Of a stretch of DNA of 64,000 nucleotides, positions 56,252 to 64,000 are shown in pieces. Origin of the DNA: Streptomyces ochraceiscleroticus (GTDB lineage Bacteria > Actinomycetota > Actinomycetes > Streptomycetales > Streptomycetaceae). The translations under genes were made by a program, and so were the position numbers. The notes beneath the pieces were generated by a model. The model did no database searches and had not been told where the DNA came from. It worked only from the letters and a program-made list of their open reading frames with translations. Each line of letters starts with the position of its first letter. Positions within the stretch are counted from its first letter, which is position 1. Location: the NCBI RefSeq assembly GCF_000720485.1, contig NZ_JOAX01000023.1:1-64000 (forward strand), in the 5' to 3' direction.

Positions 56252-57370
56252 TTACTTCGGCAGCACCGCCACATACGCGCTCGGCTCCCGGTCCGCCGCC
56301 GCCATCAGCGCGGTCCGCACCACCACCGCCTGCTGCTCGGGCGCCTCGCGCAGCTTCTTCGGCGTCACCTGCACGACCGTGATGCCCAGCCGCTCCAGCC
56401 GCTCCCGGGTGCGGGTGTGCTCCGGCCACAGCGTCTGGTCGGCGTACTTGGGGGACCGCGCGTCGATCGTCAGCGCGACCGCCTGTACCGGCCAGAACGC
56501 GTCCACGCCGCCGAGGTACGGGCCGCCCGGCAGCCGCAGGTCCACGTTCCACACCGGATCCGGCAGCCGGTACTCGCGCACCAGCGCGTACAGCAGCCCC
56601 TCGGCCAGCGCCCGGCCCTCCGCCAGCAGGCCGTCCACCGCGTCCATCACCTGCGGCCTGCCCAGCAGCCGCGCCCGGCTCAGCTCGCGCACCACGGCCG
56701 TCGGGTCGCAGTGCCCGCCGCGCACCGCCTCGGACAGCAGCCGCCGGATCGCCGTCGGCCCGCCGACCGCCTCCAGCGCCGTCATCTCCGCTTCCCCCAG
56801 CCCGGCCCTGGTGGTCTGCGGGCCGGTCAGCCGGGCCACCGCGTCGGCCAGCGCTCTGGGGACCGGGGCGACCGGCACTCCGGTGACCTCGACCGCGGGC
56901 GGCGGAGTCTGGGCCCGTACGACCTGCGCGAAGCCCGCCGAGCGCAGCCGCCGCGAGCGCGGCACGAGCACCTCGATGCGGTCCAGGGAGAGCAGCGGGG
57001 GAGCGGAGGAGAAGCGGTGCAGGGCGAGCGCCGCCAGCCCGGTGATCATCGCCTCGGGTTCGTAGCGGTCGGCGCCGTCGCCCTGGGCCGGCACGGCCGG
57101 TTCGCCGTCCGGGCCGGTGGCGGCCGCCGGCGTGCGCCGGGCCGCGTACAGCAGGACGGCGTGCAGCCGCTCCTCGCTGGTGGGCGGGCCGGGATGGAGC
57201 AGGTGGACGCCCGGCAGGATCTGCTGCCAGGGGCCGCCGGGCCGGCAGCGCTCGGCGAGATCGGACGGCGCGATGCCGTGCTCGCGCAACTGCCGGGCGG
57301 TCAGGACGCGGTGCCGTACGTCGGCGAGGTGGTGGAGCGGGCGGGGCGAGAGCGGGGTGTTGTGGTTCAT
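56252..57370 (-). CDS. HTH plus DUF559/PD-(D/E)xK-like protein, AbiEi-like N-terminus
   Basis: The 372-residue protein begins with a domain resembling the N-terminal helix-turn-helix of AbiEi-type proteins (DVRHRVLTARQLREHGIAPS, QQILPGVHLLHP). Its C-terminal third looks like a DUF559/Vsr-type restriction-nuclease fold (LGGVDAFWPVQAVALTIDAR, ERLERLGITVVQVTPKKLRE), with the second acidic residue of the usual E-x-D-G pattern weak. This architecture is common in Streptomyces as hypothetical proteins; no toxin partner is adjacent. The ATG at 57370 is the last sensible start. Confidence 0.75.
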   Translation of the reverse strand: MNHNTPLSPRPLHHLADVRHRVLTARQLREHGIAPSDLAERCRPGGPWQQILPGVHLLHPGPPTSEERLHAVLLYAARRTPAAATGPDGEPAVPAQGDGADRYEPEAMITGLAALALHRFSSAPPLLSLDRIEVLVPRSRRLRSAGFAQVVRAQTPPPAVEVTGVPVAPVPRALADAVARLTGPQTTRAGLGEAEMTALEAVGGPTAIRRLLSEAVRGGHCDPTAVVRELSRARLLGRPQVMDAVDGLLAEGRALAEGLLYALVREYRLPDPVWNVDLRLPGGPYLGGVDAFWPVQAVALTIDARSPKYADQTLWPEHTRTRERLERLGITVVQVTPKKLREAPEQQAVVVRTALMAAADREPSAYVAVLPK

Positions 57371-57494
57371 GCCCCCGCCATTCCCGCGCCCGCGCCGCCC
57401 CCTAACCGCTGTTACCGTTCCGTCGACGTTTCCGCACAACCACGGCCTAAAGTACGGGCGTTCGACGGCCGATAAGTGCTGGTCCTACCGAGGG

Positions 57495-60098
57495 TTACGG
57501 CTTCGCGCCGATCTTTGCGTCACAAGCCTGTGCCCGCAGTGCCCGCGCGAGATCGTCCCGCGCCTCCGACACCAGCCGGCGCAGCGCGGGCGGCGCGTCC
57601 GCGTGCCCGATGAGCCAGGCGTCGGCGGCGTCCAGCGTCTCCTGGCTGCTCTGCAGCGCCGGGAAGAGACCGCGGACCACGGCCATCCCGATCTCGATCG
57701 ACCGCTCGTTCCACACCCGCCCGATCGCGTCGAAGTACTTCGGCGCGTACGGAGCCAGCAAATCGCGCTGCCCGGCCTGGTCGAAGCCCGAAATCGTGGC
57801 CTCCACCAGGGCGTTGGAGAGCGCGTCGGACTCCACCACGTCCGCCCAGGCACGCGCCTTGACCTCGGCGGCGGGGCGGGCGGCCAGGCAGCGGACGTGG
57901 TGGCGCTTGCCGGACGCGGTGTCGTCGCGGGCCAGTTCGGCGTCGATCCGCTGCGCGTCGACGGCGCCGTGCGAGGCCAGCGGCTCCAGGAACGCCCAGC
58001 GCAGCTCCTGGTCCACCGCCAGCCCGTCGATCTTCGCGGTGCCGTCCAGCAGGCCGCCCAGCAACTGCAGGTCGGCCTCGGTGGAGGCGACGGTGGCGAA
58101 GAAGCGGGCCCAGGTGAGCTGGTGGCCGCTGCCGGGCTCGGCGACGCGCAGCTCGTGCAGGGCGCCCTGGGCGAGCTGCTGCGCGCCGAGCCGGCGCCAG
58201 TCGGGCGCCGCGTAGTGGTGCAGCGCGGTACGGGCCTGGGCGTGCAGGGTCTGCAGCACGCCGATGTCGGATTCCCGCCCGGCGAACCGCAGCACGATGT
58301 CGAGGTAGTCGCGGGCCGGCATCAGCCCGTCGCGGGTCAGGCCCCACAGCGCGGACCAGCACAGGGCGCGCGCCATCGGGTCGGCGATCTCGCCGAGGTG
58401 GCCGCGCAGGGTGGCCAGCGACCGCTCGTCGAAGCGGACCTTGCAGTACGTCAGGTCCTCGTCGTTGACCAGCACCAGGTCGGGCCGCTCGGCCCCGGTC
58501 AGCTCCGCGACGACCGTGCGCTGCCCGGAGACGTCCAGCTCGGCACGGGCGTACCGGACCAGCGAGCCGTCACCGCCCTTACCGAACACGGTCTCGCGGC
58601 GGTACAGGCCGACCGCGACCCGGTGCGGCCGCAGCTCGGGCCGGGCGGGGGAGGCTTCCTGCAGGACGGCCAGCTCGGTGATGCGGTCCTGTGCGTCGTA
58701 GGTGACCTGCGGGGTGAGCGCGTTGACACCGGCCGTCTGCAGCCAGGAGCGGGACCAGGCGGCCAGGTCGCGGCCCGAGGTCTCCGCCAGCGCGGTCAGC
58801 AGGTCGGCCAGGGTGGTGTTGCCGTACTCGTGCCGCTTGAAGTACCGCCGCGCGCCGTCCAGGAAGGCGTCCCGGCCCACGTACGCGACGAGCTGCTTGA
58901 GCACGGACGCTCCCTTGGCGTACGTGATCCCGTCGAAGTTGAGCTTGGCGTCCTCCAGGTCGCGGATGTCGGCGGTGATCGGGTGCGTGGAGGGGAGCTG
59001 GTCGGCGCGGTACGCCCACGCCTTGCGCCCGTTGGCGAAGGTGATCCAGCCGCCCGTGAAGCGGGTCGCCTCGACCAGCGACAGCGCGCCCATGAAGTCC
59101 GCGAAGGACTCCTTGAGCCACAGGTCGTCCCACCACTCCATGGTGACCAGGTCGCCGAACCACATGTGGGCCATCTCGTGCAGGATGACGTTGGCCCGGC
59201 GCTCGTACGACGCCTGTGTCACCTTCCCCCGGAAGATGAACTCCTCGCGGAAGGTGACACAGCCCGGGTTCTCCATCGCGCCGATGTTGTACTCCGGCAC
59301 GAACGCCTGGTCGTACTTCCCGAAGGGGTACGGGTAGTCGAAGTGGTCGTGGAAGAAGTCCAGGCCCTGCTTGGTGACGGTGAAGACGTCGTCGGCGTCG
59401 AAGTGCCGGGCCAGCCCCTTGCGGCAGAGCGCGCCGAGCGGCACCTCCAGCTCGGTGCCGTCGGCGAACGTACGCCGGTAGGTGTCGGAGACGTAGTGGT
59501 ACGGGCCCGCGACCACGGCGGTGATGTACGTGGAGATGGGCTTGGTACGCGCGAAGCGGTGCACCCCGCCGTCGCCGGTGCCCTCCTCCGCGCCGTTGCT
59601 GAGCACCACCCACCCCTCGGGCGTGGTCACCGTGAAGTCGAACGGCGCCTTCAGATCGGGCTGTTCGAAGTTCGCGAAGACCCGGCGGGCGTCGGCCGGC
59701 TCGTACTGCGTGTAGAGGTAGACCTCGCCGTCCTCGGGGTCGACGAAGCGGTGCAGGCCCTCGCCGGTGCGGCTGTAGGCGCACTGCGCGTCCACGACGA
59801 GGACGTTCTCCGCCGCCAGGTCCGGCAGGGTGATCCGGGCGCCGTCGAAGACGGCCGCCGGGTCCAGCTCGCGGCCGTTCAGCGTCACCCGGGTGACCTC
59901 GGGCGCGATGAGGTCGGCGAAGGTGTCCGCGCCCGGCTGCGAGCTGCGGAAACGGATGGTGGTGACGGACCGGAAGGTACGGGCCGCCGCCCCCTCGGCC
60001 ACCGCTGACCGCAGGTCCAGCGCCACCTCGTACCCGTCGACGGCCAGCAGCCGGGCCCGCTCGCGGGCCTCGTCTCGGGACAGATTCTCACCGGGCAC
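57495..60098 (-). CDS. pepN: Aminopeptidase N paralogue (M1 metallopeptidase)
   Basis: The 867-residue M1 enzyme has GAMEN at 273-277 and HEMAHMWFGDLVTMEWWDDL (His307, Glu308, His311) with Glu330 in WLKESF. It is a close paralogue of the enzyme at 47057-49624, including similar N-terminus (PGENLSRDEARERARLL) but with a longer insert (EEGTGDGGVHRF) and DPEDGEVYLYTQYEPADARR where the other has DPVDQQAYLYTQFEVPDARR. The GTG at 60098 follows AAGGAG by 8 nt. Divergent from the DsbA-like gene. Confidence 0.94.
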   Translation of the reverse strand: MPGENLSRDEARERARLLAVDGYEVALDLRSAVAEGAAARTFRSVTTIRFRSSQPGADTFADLIAPEVTRVTLNGRELDPAAVFDGARITLPDLAAENVLVVDAQCAYSRTGEGLHRFVDPEDGEVYLYTQYEPADARRVFANFEQPDLKAPFDFTVTTPEGWVVLSNGAEEGTGDGGVHRFARTKPISTYITAVVAGPYHYVSDTYRRTFADGTELEVPLGALCRKGLARHFDADDVFTVTKQGLDFFHDHFDYPYPFGKYDQAFVPEYNIGAMENPGCVTFREEFIFRGKVTQASYERRANVILHEMAHMWFGDLVTMEWWDDLWLKESFADFMGALSLVEATRFTGGWITFANGRKAWAYRADQLPSTHPITADIRDLEDAKLNFDGITYAKGASVLKQLVAYVGRDAFLDGARRYFKRHEYGNTTLADLLTALAETSGRDLAAWSRSWLQTAGVNALTPQVTYDAQDRITELAVLQEASPARPELRPHRVAVGLYRRETVFGKGGDGSLVRYARAELDVSGQRTVVAELTGAERPDLVLVNDEDLTYCKVRFDERSLATLRGHLGEIADPMARALCWSALWGLTRDGLMPARDYLDIVLRFAGRESDIGVLQTLHAQARTALHHYAAPDWRRLGAQQLAQGALHELRVAEPGSGHQLTWARFFATVASTEADLQLLGGLLDGTAKIDGLAVDQELRWAFLEPLASHGAVDAQRIDAELARDDTASGKRHHVRCLAARPAAEVKARAWADVVESDALSNALVEATISGFDQAGQRDLLAPYAPKYFDAIGRVWNERSIEIGMAVVRGLFPALQSSQETLDAADAWLIGHADAPPALRRLVSEARDDLARALRAQACDAKIGAKP

Positions 60099-60236
60099 GA
60101 CGTGACTCCTTCGTCTTCGCGTTCGTCTTCGTGGCGATCTCTTCGTCTCGCATATCGAACACTGGGAATCATGGCACGGCGTGCGGCGGTTGAACCGGCT
60201 ACCGGCTTTCCCTTCCGAACGTCCTAGGAGAGACCC

Positions 60237-60875
60237 ATGTCCGACTCCGGCAAGACCCCGGCAGACTTCTGGTTCGACCCGCTGTGCCCCTGGGCCTGGC
60301 TGACCTCGCGCTGGATGCTCGAGGTGGAGAAGGTACGGCCGGTGGAGGTCCGCTGGCACGTGATGAGCCTCGCCGTGCTCAACGAGGACAAGCTCGACGA
60401 CCTGCCCGAGCAGTACCAGGAAATGATGCGGACCGAGGCGTGGGCCCCGGTCCGGGTCTGCATCGCGGCGGAGGAGAAGTACGGCAGCGAGGTGCTCGCC
60501 CCGCTCTACACCGCGCTCGGCACCCGCTTCCACAACCAGGGCCTGCCGCGCACCCGCGAGACGATCCTCGCGGCGCTGGAGGAGGCGGGGCTGCCCGCCG
60601 AGCTGGCGGACGCCGCCGACACCGACGCGCACGACGAGCGGCTGCGCGCCTCGCACAAGGAAGGCATCGACCTGGTCGGCCAGGAGGTCGGCACGCCGGT
60701 CATCGCCGTCCCCGGCGCCGACGGCGACCAGATCGCCTTCTTCGGCCCGGTCGTCACCCCGTCCCCCAAGGGCGAGGAGGCCGCCAAGCTCTGGGACGGC
60801 ACCCTGATGGTCGCCTCCATCCCGGGCTTCTACGAAATCAAGCGCACCCGCACGGCGGCCCCGAGCTTCGACTGA
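60237..60875 (+). CDS. DsbA-fold protein, mycothiol-dependent nitroreductase (Rv2466c) family
   Basis: The 212-residue thioredoxin-fold protein has the family N-terminus FWFDPLCPWAWLTSRWMLEV with the active-site Cys17; the residue at the second Cys position of CxxC is Ala, so the protein has a single-Cys (CPWA) site, as expected for mycothiol-mixed-disulfide chemistry. cis-Pro is in GTPVIAVPG. By family it reduces nitro compounds or mycothiolated substrates. GGAG lies 8 nt before the ATG. Opposite in strand to pepN and sodF. Confidence 0.85.
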   Translation: MSDSGKTPADFWFDPLCPWAWLTSRWMLEVEKVRPVEVRWHVMSLAVLNEDKLDDLPEQYQEMMRTEAWAPVRVCIAAEEKYGSEVLAPLYTALGTRFHNQGLPRTRETILAALEEAGLPAELADAADTDAHDERLRASHKEGIDLVGQEVGTPVIAVPGADGDQIAFFGPVVTPSPKGEEAAKLWDGTLMVASIPGFYEIKRTRTAAPSFD

Positions 60876-60880
60876 TCCGT

Positions 60881-60921
60881 GCCCCGTCAGGGGCGCGGGG
60901 AACTGCGCGACCAGCCACAAC
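60881..60921. repeat. Partial copy of the intergenic inverted repeat, copy 3
   Basis: AGGGGCGCGGGGAACTGCGC (60889-60908) followed by GACCAGCCACAAC is identical to the right arm and flank of copy 1; the left arm is reduced to GCCCC. It directly follows the DsbA-like gene's stop. Confidence 0.8.
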
Positions 60922-60935
60922 GGCGCCGCGCGCCC

Positions 60936-60974
60936 GGAAGCCCCCCGCGAGTCACGTCCTCGCGGGGGGCTTCC
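60936..60974. terminator. 16-bp-stem terminator between DsbA-like and sodF genes
   Basis: GGAAGCCCCCCGCGAG and its exact complement surround a 7-nt loop. It lies 60 nt after the DsbA-like stop and 80 nt from the sodF stop (convergent), so it can serve both. Confidence 0.9.
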
Positions 60975-61053
60975 TTCTCTCCGCCTGCCAAGTGAAGGGT
61001 GAGAAGACGATCACGAGGCAGGACGATCACCGGCGCTCCGGCGCCAACGGCGC

Positions 61054-61695
61054 CTACGGCGCCAGGAGCAGGTTGTTCGCGCGCTCCCTCGCGGACGCGT
61101 ACCGCTTGGCGACGTCCTGCCAGTTGACGACGCGCCACATGGCCTCGATGAAGTCGACCTTCTGGTTCTTGTACTGGAGGTAGAAGGCGTGCTCCCAGGC
61201 GTCGAAGACCAGGATCGGGACCGAGCCCTGGCCGACGTTGCCCTGGTGGTCGTAGATCTGCTCGACGATGAGGCGGCCGGTGACCGGCTCGTAGGCGAGG
61301 ACGCCCCAGCCGCTGCCCTGGGTGGTGGCGGACGCCTTGGTGAGCTGGGCCTTGAACTTCTCGAAGGAGCCGAAGCTCTCCGCGATCGCGTCGGCCAGCT
61401 CGCCCACGCCGTCCTTCTCCAGCGGCTCGCCGCCGCCGTCACCGGTCATGTTGTGCCAGTAGATGCTGTGCAGGATGTGGCCGGAGAGGTGGAAGGCCAG
61501 GTTTTTCTCCAGGCCGTTGATCGCGCCCCACTGGTCCTTGTCACGGGCCTCGGCGAGCTGCTCCAGCGTGTCGTTGGCGCCCTTCACATAGGCCGCGTGG
61601 TGCTTGTCGTGGTGCAGCTCGATGATCTCCGGGCTGATGACGGGTGCCAGCGCCGAGTAGTCATAGGGGAGTTCCGGAAGTGTGTAGGTCGCCAT
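61054..61695 (-). CDS. sodF: Superoxide dismutase, Fe type (SodF)
   Basis: The 213-residue Fe/Mn-family SOD carries the metal ligands in [47 protein letters not shown]. In Streptomyces the iron enzyme SodF is repressed by the nickel regulator Nur, so that nickel SOD replaces it when Ni is present. A perfect Nur-type box is 36-52 nt upstream of the ATG. GGAGG lies 10 nt before the ATG at 61695. The frame's upstream codons cover the Nur box and are not coding. Confidence 0.95.
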   Translation of the reverse strand: MATYTLPELPYDYSALAPVISPEIIELHHDKHHAAYVKGANDTLEQLAEARDKDQWGAINGLEKNLAFHLSGHILHSIYWHNMTGDGGGEPLEKDGVGELADAIAESFGSFEKFKAQLTKASATTQGSGWGVLAYEPVTGRLIVEQIYDHQGNVGQGSVPILVFDAWEHAFYLQYKNQKVDFIEAMWRVVNWQDVAKRYASARERANNLLLAP

Positions 61696-61717
61696 GCGCG
61701 CCGAGCCTCCAAGCTGC

Positions 61718-63160
61718 TCAAAAGCAGTAGTTGCAAGTAAGTTGCAAGAGCAGGCTAACAGCAGGAAGGTGAGGAGGCCGGGCAAGGGGAGGGTCCCGGT
61801 ACCAACGACGGAGGCGGGGGGGGGGGGCCCGGCGGGGCGCGCCCCCCCCCCCGCGGCCCCGCGGCGGGGCGCCGCGCGCGCCGTCCGGGCGCCGCCCGCC
61901 CGTGGGGGGCGGGGGGCGTATCCGGGAGGCTCCCCCGGCCGCCTCCGTCGTTGGTACCGGGACCGCCACGCAGATGAAGCCCCAGACCACCAGGATGGCC
62001 GCGCCGACCATGTTCAGCAGCCACTGGAAGACGGTGTCCGGCCACACGATGCTGAACACCACGGTGAGGAAGCCGAAGGCCGAGCAGAGCAGCACGGCGA
62101 AGCGCGGCACGCCGCCGCTGACCCGGCTCAGGAACCGCGGGCCCTGGCCGCGGGAGGTGAGCGAGTACGCCATCCGGGACCCGCCGTAGATGTTCGCGTT
62201 CATCGCGGAGAGCAGCGCGACCAGGATGACCACGTTCATGATCTGGCCGGCCGCGGGGATCTTCAGGTAGTCCAGGACCGCGACGTACGGGCCGGCCTTG
62301 GCGATCTCCGGCGCGCTCCACGGGATGACCGTCACGATGATCGCCATCGAGCCGACGTAGAAGAGGGCGATGCGCCACATCGCGGTGCGCACCGCGCTCG
62401 CCACGCCGCGCACCGGGTCCTTGGACTCGGCGGCCGCGATGGTCACCGTCTCCAGGCCGCCGTACGCGAACACCGAGGCGAGCAGGCCGACCATCAGCCC
62501 GTCCGTGCCCTTGGGCAGGAAGCCGCCGTCGCCGGTGAGGTGCGCGGCGCCGGGCGCGTCCGTGCCGGGCAGCAGGCCGAAGATGGCGAGCAGGCCGAGG
62601 ATCAGGAAGATGCCGATCGCGGCGACCTTGAGGGCGGCGAACCAGAACTCGAACTCGCCGAAGTTGGCGACCGCGGCGAGGTTGGTGCCGCAGAAGATCA
62701 CCATGAAGAGAAGGACCCACATCCACGGCTCGGTGCCGGGGAACCAGCTCACCATGATGCCGGCGGCGCCCAGCGCCTCGGCGGCGACGGCCACGCACAG
62801 CAGGGCGGTGAACATCCAGCCCGCGGTGAAGCCGGCCCAGGAGCCGATCGACCGCTCGGCGTGCACGGAGAAGGAGCCGGAGGCGGGGTTGGCCGCGGAC
62901 ATCTCGCCCAGCATGCGCATGATCAGCATGACCAGGCAGCCGGACACCGCGTACGCGATGACGATGGAGGGGCCGGCGGCCGCGATACCGGCGCCGGAGC
63001 CGACGAAGAGCCCCGCGCCGATCACGCCGCCCAGCGCGATCATCGAGAGGTGACGCTGCTTGAGCCCGTTGGACAGCGGGGTGCCGCCGTCCGGTCCGGC
63101 GCCCGCGGCCTGGTCGGCCGGCCCGCGCTCGGGCGCAGTGGACGAAGGTGTCCGATTCAT
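61718..63160 (-). CDS. Amino acid permease 1 (APC/AAT family), C-terminally broken
   Basis: The frame codes 480 residues, but only about 400 are genuine. It has the APC-family amino-acid permease N-terminus ([40 protein letters not shown]) and about ten helices to [15 protein letters not shown]. At the point where the tandem paralogue continues WGLIAVSQLRLRRRLEREAP, this one runs into the 26-bp inverted repeat and then low-complexity [15 protein letters not shown] sequence and antisense sodF promoter. The last two helices are missing. Either a real truncation or an assembly error. ATG 63160 is the natural start. Confidence 0.75.
   Translation of the reverse strand: MNRTPSSTAPERGPADQAAGAGPDGGTPLSNGLKQRHLSMIALGGVIGAGLFVGSGAGIAAAGPSIVIAYAVSGCLVMLIMRMLGEMSAANPASGSFSVHAERSIGSWAGFTAGWMFTALLCVAVAAEALGAAGIMVSWFPGTEPWMWVLLFMVIFCGTNLAAVANFGEFEFWFAALKVAAIGIFLILGLLAIFGLLPGTDAPGAAHLTGDGGFLPKGTDGLMVGLLASVFAYGGLETVTIAAAESKDPVRGVASAVRTAMWRIALFYVGSMAIIVTVIPWSAPEIAKAGPYVAVLDYLKIPAAGQIMNVVILVALLSAMNANIYGGSRMAYSLTSRGQGPRFLSRVSGGVPRFAVLLCSAFGFLTVVFSIVWPDTVFQWLLNMVGAAILVVWGFICVAVPVPTTEAAGGASRIRPPPPTGGRRPDGARGAPPRGRGGGGAPRRAPPPRLRRWYRDPPLARPPHLPAVSLLLQLTCNYCF
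61731..61747. promoter_or_regulatory. Nur box (nickel-responsive) of sodF
   Basis: TTGCAA-GTAAG-TTGCAA matches the TTGCAA-N5-TTGCAA Nur consensus exactly in both halves. It sits where a bound repressor would block the sodF promoter. It also falls inside the spurious tail of the broken permease frame. Confidence 0.88.
61792..61964. repeat. 26-bp perfect inverted repeat flanking GC-homopolymer hairpin
   Basis: Arms at 61792-61817 (starts GGTCCCGGTACCAACGACGG) and 61939-61964 are exact complements. Between them lie a run of 12 G (61816-61827), a run of 11 C (61842-61852) and nested GC palindromes. The structure starts where the first permease loses homology, so it marks either a recent rearrangement or an assembly fold-back artefact. 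Confidence 0.85.
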
Positions 63161-63355
63161 GGTCGTACCTGTCCCAAAATGTGAGAGCGGAGCTGAGGCA
63201 AATCCATTTGAGCCCGCTCAGTGTGAGCGGGGTGTCCGCTCAGGACAACAGTCGTGCGCTTCTTGTTCGATATTCAGACTGAATCGTGACCGACCGCGCT
63301 CGACGCGTGATCGACAGCGACGGAGGGTGACCGGCGTCTCACCCGCGGGCGTCGG
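63161..63355. other. Spacer between tandem permease genes
   Basis: About 195 nt with a lower-GC core; no terminator hairpin or ORF is evident. It probably holds the promoter of permease 1. Confidence 0.4.
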
Positions 63356-64000
63356 TCACGCCGCTGCCCGGCGCCGGTCCCGCACCTCGCGCGCGCCCGC
63401 GATCAGCAGTACCAGCGCGGTCGCCCCGGCCGACCACAGCAGCTGCGGGCGGGCCGTCGCGTCGGTCAGCATCAGCACGATCACGGCCGTCATGCCGGCC
63501 AGCGCCACCCAGGTCAGCCACGGGAAACCCCACATACGGAGCGTGAGCTTCGCGGGCGCCTCGCGCTCCAGCCGACGGCGCAGCCGAAGCTGCGAGACGG
63601 CGATCAGGCCCCAGACGAAGAGCAGTACCGCACCGACCGCGTTGAGCAAGTACAGGAAGACCGAATCCGGCCACTTCAGATTGAGCAGGACCGAGATGAA
63701 GCCGAAGGCGACCGAGGCCAGCACGGCCCGGCGCGGCACTCCGCCGCCCGACACCTTCAGCAGCCCGCGCGGCGCCTCGCCCCGCTCGGCCAGCGAGAAC
63801 ACCATCCGCGAGGAGCCGTAGAGGTTGGCGTTCAGCGCGGACAGCAGCGCCACGAAGACCACCACGTTCATGATCTGGCCCGCGCCCGGCACCCCCAGCC
63901 GGTCCAGCACCGCCACGTACGGGCTCTTGCCCGGCTCGATCGAGGACCAGGGGAGCAGGGTGACGATGACCAGCATCGAGCCGACGTAGAAGAACAGGAT
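63356..64000 (-). CDS. Amino acid permease 2, partial at window end
   Basis: The C-terminal ~215 residues of an APC-family amino-acid permease, running off the right edge. It contains SSIEPGKSPYVAVLDRLGVP, NVVVFVALLSALNANLYGSS, LLNAVGAVLLFVWGLIAVSQ and two final helices (WLTWVALAGMTAVIVLMLTD, LLWSAGATALVLLIAGAREV). It is a tandem paralogue of permease 1 and shows what permease 1 should look like at its C-terminus. Confidence 0.9.
   Translation of the reverse strand: MLFFYVGSMLVIVTLLPWSSIEPGKSPYVAVLDRLGVPGAGQIMNVVVFVALLSALNANLYGSSRMVFSLAERGEAPRGLLKVSGGGVPRRAVLASVAFGFISVLLNLKWPDSVFLYLLNAVGAVLLFVWGLIAVSQLRLRRRLEREAPAKLTLRMWGFPWLTWVALAGMTAVIVLMLTDATARPQLLWSAGATALVLLIAGAREVRDRRRAAA

Overview
The window is chromosomal DNA from a Streptomyces or very close relative. 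Its GC is very high with G/C-rich third codon positions, GTG and TTG starts are frequent, and the gene set is typical of the genus: dynamin-pair/ssbB locus, chitosan/glucosamine csn cluster, sodF with a Nur box, mycothiol-linked DsbA-like protein, sortase-anchored LAETG protein. From memory and unverified, the gene content matches the arm of the S. coelicolor chromosome that runs from sodF through asd, pepN, malQ and csn to ssbB, here in inverted order. It looks like core or semi-core DNA: no prophage, IS element, CRISPR array or biosynthetic cluster is visible.

Layout. 0-2.6 kb: two membrane proteins and a tRNA-Arg(UCU) with its own terminator. 2.9-9.4 kb: dynA-dynB, an SSB paralogue (ssbB) and a thioester-domain LAETG surface protein. 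9.5-14 kb: ettA, a hotdog thioesterase, a truncated globin and a PIMT-like methyltransferase. 14-24.6 kb: a seven-gene minus-strand signalling cluster running glnX, glnH, coiled-coil gene, pknG, PP2C phosphatase, VWA protein, FHA protein. 24.9-27.1 kb: FadR-type regulator, XRE-cupin regulator and a methyltransferase. 27.1-34 kb: csnR-E-F-G-H-K for uptake and use of glucosamine oligomers. 34-36 kb: MscS channel and HNH endonuclease. 36-42.3 kb: GH84-like hexosaminidase, a short ORF coupled to malQ, and malQ. 42.3-46.8 kb: acyl-ACP desaturase, DMT exporter, LysR regulator and allantoicase. 47-52 kb: aminopeptidase N, a decayed toxin with intact antitoxin, a DUF1203 protein and asd. 52.4-57.4 kb: HPP membrane protein, a Tat-exported metallophosphoesterase behind a candidate PHO box, a secreted serine hydrolase and a nuclease-fold protein. 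57.5-64 kb: second aminopeptidase N, DsbA-like protein, Nur-controlled sodF and two tandem amino-acid permeases, the first broken at a 26-bp inverted repeat flanking homopolymers.

The most coherent system is the 14-24.6 kb cluster. A periplasmic amino-acid sensor pair (GlnX/GlnH) is linked to a PknG kinase, a PP2C phosphatase, a VWA protein and an FHA reader. The kinase, phosphatase and FHA protein all carry pairs of zinc ribbons, which suggests one complex or a shared docking mode. Several regulatory elements can be read directly: a perfect Nur box, a DnaA box before ssbB, matching 48-bp elements before the DMT exporter and allantoicase, paired palindromes before the desaturase and csnR, and leaderless promoter arrangements. 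No clearly new system was found.
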